Shown here: positions 7,904 through 11,446 of the stretch, piece by piece | How positions within the stretch are numbered: position 1 is the first letter of the stretch | Layout of the letters: each line of letters opens with the position of its first letter | Source of the DNA: Fulvivirga aurantia | Lineage (GTDB): Bacteria; Bacteroidota; Bacteroidia; Cytophagales; Cyclobacteriaceae | DNA length: 11,446 bases | NCBI RefSeq assembly: GCF_009711475.1 | Contig: NZ_SMMD01000851.1 | Span: 1 to 11,446 of the forward strand | Direction: 5' to 3' | The notes under the pieces: model-generated | Told to the model about the DNA's origin: nothing | Databases searched by the model: none | Seen by the model: only the letters and a program-made list of their open reading frames with translations | Program-made: the position numbers and the translations under genes

Positions 7904-9028
7904 GTGACAAACAAATTAGATATAAAAGATAAATCAGGCAATTATTCTATGCTGGGCATTCTGGCCCTGCTGTTAGGTCTATTGCTATTTCTCTTTTCTT
8001 TAGACCTCATGGGTCAGTCCTTCAAAAGCTTGTCGCAAGATACAATACAATCTTTTATACAGGCATCGGCCAATCCATTTATCGGTCTTTTTATAGGTCT
8101 GCTTATTACAGCTTTAATACAGAGTAGCTCAACGAGTACTGCTATAATCATAACAGCAGTGGCCTCAGGGTCTATTACTTTTCAAGACTCTGTACCCATG
8201 ATTTTAGGCGCTAATGTAGGCACTACACTAACCAGTACATTGATTTGCCTGGGATATATTGATCAGAAAAAAGAGTTTAGAAAGGCATTTGCTACTGGCG
8301 TAATTCATGATTTTTTTAACATTATAGTAGTAGCTATTCTTTTTCCGCTAGAGCTTAATTACGGTTTATTATCATCGTTTACCACACAAATTGCCGGTCT
8401 ATTTTCAGACCACAGCCCTGCTGCTGTTGGTGACAACATGACCTATAACAACATGTTTGACTTTGGTCTTTCACAAGGTTTTATCGATTTGGTGGGTAAC
8501 GGGCTTATTACTCTTGTCATATCGTTTGCCGGCCTCATAGGAGCAGTAAAGCTGGTTTCCAGACAAATTTATAATTCGGTAATAGGAGATTCTCAAAGTA
8601 AACTACGTTTGTATTTATTCAAAAACCCATTTAAATCTTTTGGATGGGGTGTGGTAACAACCGGTATTATTCAGTCTAGCTCTATTACTACTTCTTTAGT
8701 GGTGCCACTAGTCGCGACTGGCAAGGTAAAATTAAAGAAGATCGCTCCTTTTATATATGGCGCCAATGTTGGTACAACAATTACAGCGTTTATAACTGTT
8801 GCTTTTAACTCAACAACCGTCTTAAATACTGCTATACTCCACTTACTTATCAACCTGTTTGGTATACTTTTATTTTTACCTTTTCCAGCAATAAGAAACC
8901 TACCGGTAAAAATGAGTAAAAAGTTTGCCGCAGTTATTGCCAAACATCGTATCGGTGTGGCTTTCTACATTCTGCTTGTATTCTTCATAATTCCTTTTGT
9001 GCTGATCAACATTTATCAGAATAATTGA
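7904..9028 (+). CDS. Na+/phosphate symporter, core-only form without PhoU domain
   Basis: This is a second member of the sodium/phosphate symporter family, an inner-membrane protein with two homologous halves. The first half has LIQSSSTST with Q73-S76, then GANVGTT. The second has IIQSSSITT with Q257-S260, then another GANVGTT. A charged and polar stretch of about residues 160-190, between helices, separates the halves. The protein ends at residue 374 shortly after a last hydrophobic helix, so it lacks the PhoU-like extension of its neighbour and is laid out more like the minimal transporter core. The GTG start at 7904 fits the candidate promoter; the next in-frame ATG is codon 16, just before the first helix, and is a possible alternative. 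Substrate is inferred from the family, and some members of this fold have no tested substrate. It is divergent from the paralog at 5985-7682. Confidence 0.88.
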   Translation: MTNKLDIKDKSGNYSMLGILALLLGLLLFLFSLDLMGQSFKSLSQDTIQSFIQASANPFIGLFIGLLITALIQSSSTSTAIIITAVASGSITFQDSVPMILGANVGTTLTSTLICLGYIDQKKEFRKAFATGVIHDFFNIIVVAILFPLELNYGLLSSFTTQIAGLFSDHSPAAVGDNMTYNNMFDFGLSQGFIDLVGNGLITLVISFAGLIGAVKLVSRQIYNSVIGDSQSKLRLYLFKNPFKSFGWGVVTTGIIQSSSITTSLVVPLVATGKVKLKKIAPFIYGANVGTTITAFITVAFNSTTVLNTAILHLLINLFGILLFLPFPAIRNLPVKMSKKFAAVIAKHRIGVAFYILLVFFIIPFVLINIYQNN

Positions 9029-9134
9029 TAGAAGCTTAGCTGCTGCTTAATCTTTCCATTTCTTATATTTAAACAATTTTGCTCTTTGACACATTATTAC
9101 CATCAAAAAGAGGCTATAAACTAAATCAGCTATT

Positions 9135-9476
9135 TTGTTCAACCTAGATAAAATAAAAGACGATTTCATTGGTTACGCAGAAACCAAGATAGAATTACTA
9201 AAACTTGAACTTAAGGAAGAAATCGCCAGAGCAATGGCAAAGTTGCTCATACAAATGTTATTAGGAATATGCCTTCTCATAGCTTTAATATTGCTAAGCA
9301 TAGCTGCATCCATAAAAATCAACCAGTTACTAGACAGTGCCTTTCTTGGTTATTTGGTAGTTGCTTTTATCTATATCACTTTTGTGCTAACTTTCTATTT
9401 ATTTGTGGACAGAAATAAACTCCACAAGACGATAAGTGATAAAATTCATAAATCCATAACTGCTGAAGATGAGTAA
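9135..9476 (+). CDS. Holin-X/YqjE-like small membrane protein
   Basis: This 113-residue protein resembles the Holin-X (holin superfamily III, YqjE-like) proteins common in non-phage loci. Residues 1-36 form a charged amphipathic helix (KDDFIGYAETKIELLKLELK is typical). Two membrane helices follow, at about 38-60 and 70-91, then a basic tail. Despite the family name there is no lysis gene nearby and no sign of a prophage, so a membrane-organising or stress role is more likely than lysis. The start is unusual: an in-frame stop at 9117-9119 rules out longer forms, and the first ATG (codon 34) would remove the conserved helix. This leaves TTG at 9135, or ATT at 9132. An AAAAAGAGG stretch (9105-9113) upstream is too far away to be a normal ribosome site. 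Its 3' end overlaps the next gene by 8 bp. Confidence 0.75.
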   Translation: MFNLDKIKDDFIGYAETKIELLKLELKEEIARAMAKLLIQMLLGICLLIALILLSIAASIKINQLLDSAFLGYLVVAFIYITFVLTFYLFVDRNKLHKTISDKIHKSITAEDE

Positions 9477-9831
9477 CCTCCACAAAACCAGAGAAGAACT
9501 TGAAGCCTCTGCGGAAGAGTACGAGCACGCATTAGAACAAGATGTAGACGAATTATTAAGTAAAACCAAAACTATACTTACAGGTACTTTAGTGGTTGGT
9601 GCCGGCTTTTGGGTGGCTTACAAACTATTTAAAGCACTTGCTTCTGACAATCATCAAGAAACCAGTCGTGCATCTGTAGTACCTCAAGCCACATCAGATG
9701 ATGAGCCTTCAGTTTTCTCAGTAGTAAAGCATACAATTATGAAAGAGCTCGCTTTCTTTCTACTAGGTATTATCAAAGAGAAATTATTAGACTACCTACA
9801 GGCGATAAAAGGTGATGACAACAATTCTTGA
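9469..9831 (+). CDS. Small membrane protein of unknown function (YqjK/DUF883-like layout)
   Basis: I do not recognise a specific family. The 120-residue product begins with an acidic, helix-prone stretch (residues 5-34, rich in Glu and Asp). One hydrophobic segment follows at about 35-57 containing GTLVVGAGFWVAYKLF, then a polar linker (58-81), and a second mildly hydrophobic helix at about 85-110 (MKELAFFLLGIIKEKLLDYL). This layout recalls the YqjD/ElaB and YqjK or YtxH-like small proteins that accompany Holin-X proteins elsewhere, and the two may work as a pair. The ATG at 9469 lies inside the upstream gene, and the 3' end overlaps the GGGP synthase start by 17 bp. Translation of the three genes is therefore probably coupled. 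Function is not inferable beyond membrane association. Confidence 0.75.
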   Translation: MSNLHKTREELEASAEEYEHALEQDVDELLSKTKTILTGTLVVGAGFWVAYKLFKALASDNHQETSRASVVPQATSDDEPSVFSVVKHTIMKELAFFLLGIIKEKLLDYLQAIKGDDNNS

Positions 9832-10579
9832 GACCTTAAATGAAAGACGCAAAGCGGGAAGGAAGTCTCTCAGCGTTCTTATCGATCCAGACAAAATTGA
9901 AGATGTATCTTCATTAACAAAGCTTATTCAGATTGCCAACGAAAGTTATGTGGACTTCTTTTTTGTTGGTGGTAGTTTAATCACTAATAGCAACCTAAGT
10001 AAGATCATTCAGTCGTTAAAAAGTGGCAGCGATATTCCGGTGGTGCTTTTCCCTGGCAGTAATATGCATATCGATCTCAATGCAGATGGTATTCTATTTT
10101 TAAGTCTGATTTCTGGTAGAAACCCCGATTTATTGATCGGCCAGCATGTAGTGGCTGCTCCGATATTAAAAAATAGTCGTATTGAAGTTTTGCCAACTGG
10201 TTATATGCTTATAAACTCAGAAAACACTTCTTCTGTGTCTTATATGAGCAATACCAATCCAATTCCCTCAGATAAAGAAGCGGTAGCGGCCTGCACGGCT
10301 ATGGCAGGTGAAATGTTGGGACTGAAGCTTATTTATATGGATGCCGGCAGTGGGGCTAAGCAACATATACCCGCAAAAGTTATTTCAAAGGTTAGAAAGG
10401 CCATAAATGCTCCGTTAATAATTGGGGGCGGCATCAACACCACACAGAAAGCAAAAGAAGCATTAACAGCTGGGGCAGATGTAATTGTAATTGGAAATGC
10501 GGCAGAAAAAAACCCCAATCTTTTGATTGAGGTTTCTGAAATTATCTATGATTTCAACAAGGTCTTAGATGTTCATTAG
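9815..10579 (+). CDS. Geranylgeranylglyceryl phosphate synthase family protein (bacterial GGGPS)
   Basis: GGGPS enzymes join sn-glycerol-1-phosphate to a polyprenyl diphosphate, making the first ether bond of archaeal-type lipids; Bacteroidota carry their own members. The TIM-barrel signatures are in order (numbering from the ATG at 9815): LIDPDK (22-27, with magnesium-binding Asp), FVGGS (50-54), YMDAGSGA (174-181), IGGGI (203-207) and VIGN (225-228). The last three form the glycerol-phosphate binding face. The 254-residue length is complete. GTG at 9812 would add one residue; ATG at 9815 is preferred. It is the last gene of the overlapping unit starting at 9135. A glycerol-1-phosphate dehydrogenase and later ether-lipid enzymes are not in the window, so polyprenyl chain length and final product are unknown. 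It overlaps the convergent regulator gene by 15 bp. Confidence 0.92.
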   Translation: MTTILETLNERRKAGRKSLSVLIDPDKIEDVSSLTKLIQIANESYVDFFFVGGSLITNSNLSKIIQSLKSGSDIPVVLFPGSNMHIDLNADGILFLSLISGRNPDLLIGQHVVAAPILKNSRIEVLPTGYMLINSENTSSVSYMSNTNPIPSDKEAVAACTAMAGEMLGLKLIYMDAGSGAKQHIPAKVISKVRKAINAPLIIGGGINTTQKAKEALTAGADVIVIGNAAEKNPNLLIEVSEIIYDFNKVLDVH

Positions 10580-11446
10580 CGTTTCACGCTTTCTCATCTT
10601 ACCTGCTGGTATACCATACATCATCTTAAATCTTCTACAGAAGTAGGCAGTGTCTTTATAACCACAAGCAGTACCAATATCGCGAATACTCATTTTTGTG
10701 GTTCTTAAAAGTTTAACCGCGTGCTCCATACGCTGGTATTCGATGTAATCCTGTGGATTAATGCCCGTCAATGTTTTGAAATACTGACCAACATAATCTT
10801 CTGATACATCTGCTACCTCAGATAAAGTTTTGTTAGTAAGCTCACCGCCAATATTATCTTTGATATACTTAAACAGCTTGATCAATCTTGGATCTTTGAA
10901 GTAAGTACTATTTGTAGCCATTTGCTCTACAAAAAGTCTCTTTCTAAGTATATGTCTGATAACCTCGACAGCCATCAACTCACTCTTAATCTTAACTACA
11001 CGCTGAAAACCTTCCTCCTCAGTCTCTTGCTCTTTTACAATATCATAAATGATGTTGTTAACTTTTGAGTTCTCTAAAGAGAAAGCGGGTATATCAAGTG
11101 CGGTGAAAAAATTAACCGTATCAAATACTTTTGCTTCAAATACAACCGATGTAAAGTCAGCAACCGGCACAGCCGCTGCTTCTTCAGATCCGCTGGTTTT
11201 AAAGTATTCTGTCTGTTTAAAGCCAAACTCCTCTAACGTGAGTTTTGGGCTTTTTTCATCAACATTACCAAAAGAGAGAGGTGTAAATCTACCAGCTGGG
11301 ATAAATAACGCATGCCCTTCCTGCAAAGTCTCTTGTTCTTTGCCAAATTTTACCGTTCCCTTCTTTAGGATTAAAATTGTGTTTTCAGTCTCCTCGTAGT
11401 CGGTAATAGAAAAGTCGTGAGATACCTTTATATTATTGGACTTTAA
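10565..11446 (-). CDS. AraC-family transcriptional regulator (5'-partial at the window edge)
   Basis: The C-terminal 100 or so residues form a double helix-turn-helix AraC/XylS domain. The first helix-turn-helix lies around NKTLSEVADVSEDYVGQYFK, and the second around MSIRDIGTACGYKDTAYFCRRF, followed by the usual YG-IPAGKMR end. The N-terminal part has a cupin-like pattern (ENTILILKKGTVKFG, then LQEGHALFIPAGRFTPLSF), as in ligand-sensing AraC proteins; the ligand is unknown. The reading frame stays open for another 40 codons upstream of the TTG at 11326, up to the last base of the window, with no ATG. The added residues belong to the same cupin-like fold, so the true start lies outside the window and the visible 293 residues are not the whole protein. 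Its stop codon lies inside the 3' end of the GGGP synthase gene. Targets cannot be told from here. Confidence 0.9.
   Translation of the reverse strand, partial: LKSNNIKVSHDFSITDYEETENTILILKKGTVKFGKEQETLQEGHALFIPAGRFTPLSFGNVDEKSPKLTLEEFGFKQTEYFKTSGSEEAAAVPVADFTSVVFEAKVFDTVNFFTALDIPAFSLENSKVNNIIYDIVKEQETEEEGFQRVVKIKSELMAVEVIRHILRKRLFVEQMATNSTYFKDPRLIKLFKYIKDNIGGELTNKTLSEVADVSEDYVGQYFKTLTGINPQDYIEYQRMEHAVKLLRTTKMSIRDIGTACGYKDTAYFCRRFKMMYGIPAGKMRKRETLMNI

Noticed and set aside
9032..9055. AAGC...GCTT possible hairpin followed by a T-run after the core-only symporter
   Set aside because: Only a 4-bp outer stem with poor inner pairing and a short interrupted T-run; too weak to call a terminator.
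9074..9081. CAATTTTG as a -7 promoter box for the Holin-X-like operon
   Set aside because: It misses the first base of TAnnTTTG and has no TTG-type element at suitable spacing; no better promoter is seen in 9029-9134.
9135..9831. Prophage remnant or lysis cassette suggested by a holin-like protein
   Set aside because: No endolysin, structural phage gene, integrase or attachment repeats nearby; Holin-X/YqjE proteins are common in ordinary chromosomal loci.

Overview
The window looks like chromosomal DNA of a Bacteroidota bacterium, most likely a marine or soil Cytophagales relative; the genus cannot be told from sequence alone. Three things point there: a long SecA (1114 aa) with large insertions and no C-terminal zinc motif, a bacterial geranylgeranylglyceryl phosphate synthase, and promoter-like sites matching the Bacteroidota -7 element TAnnTTTG with little use of strong Shine-Dalgarno sites. 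The DNA is AT-rich and even in character. I see no insertion sequences, integrases, tRNA or rRNA genes, or CRISPR repeats.

Left part (1-5988, + strand): the last codons of an unidentified gene, a strong intrinsic terminator, then dapF (lysine and peptidoglycan precursor synthesis) starting only a few bases after the terminator's U-tract. A tight three-gene unit follows: secA, a SPOR-like lipoprotein and an M20 amidohydrolase, with a 3-bp gap and then a TAATG stop/start overlap.

Middle (5985-9028): two paralogous Na+/phosphate symporters transcribed divergently from a 221-bp spacer. The leftward one carries a C-terminal PhoU-like helical domain; the rightward one is the transporter core only. 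The spacer holds a candidate -7 box for each direction and a tandem repeat of about 11 bp (TTAAGTAATTG/TTAAGTATTG) that resembles the geometry of Pho boxes. The leftward gene meets the amidohydrolase tail-to-tail, with overlapping stop codons.

Right part (9135-11446): three overlapping + strand genes encode a Holin-X/YqjE-like two-helix membrane protein, an unrecognised small membrane protein, and a GGGP synthase that makes the first ether bond of archaeal-type lipids. The synthase overlaps by 15 bp a convergent AraC-family regulator, which is still open at the right edge and so is 5'-partial.

Most of the window is ordinary housekeeping and transport. The parts most worth a second look are the holin-like/GGGP synthase operon, the repeat-bearing spacer between the two phosphate symporters, the altered SecA tail, and the terminator set directly against the dapF start.
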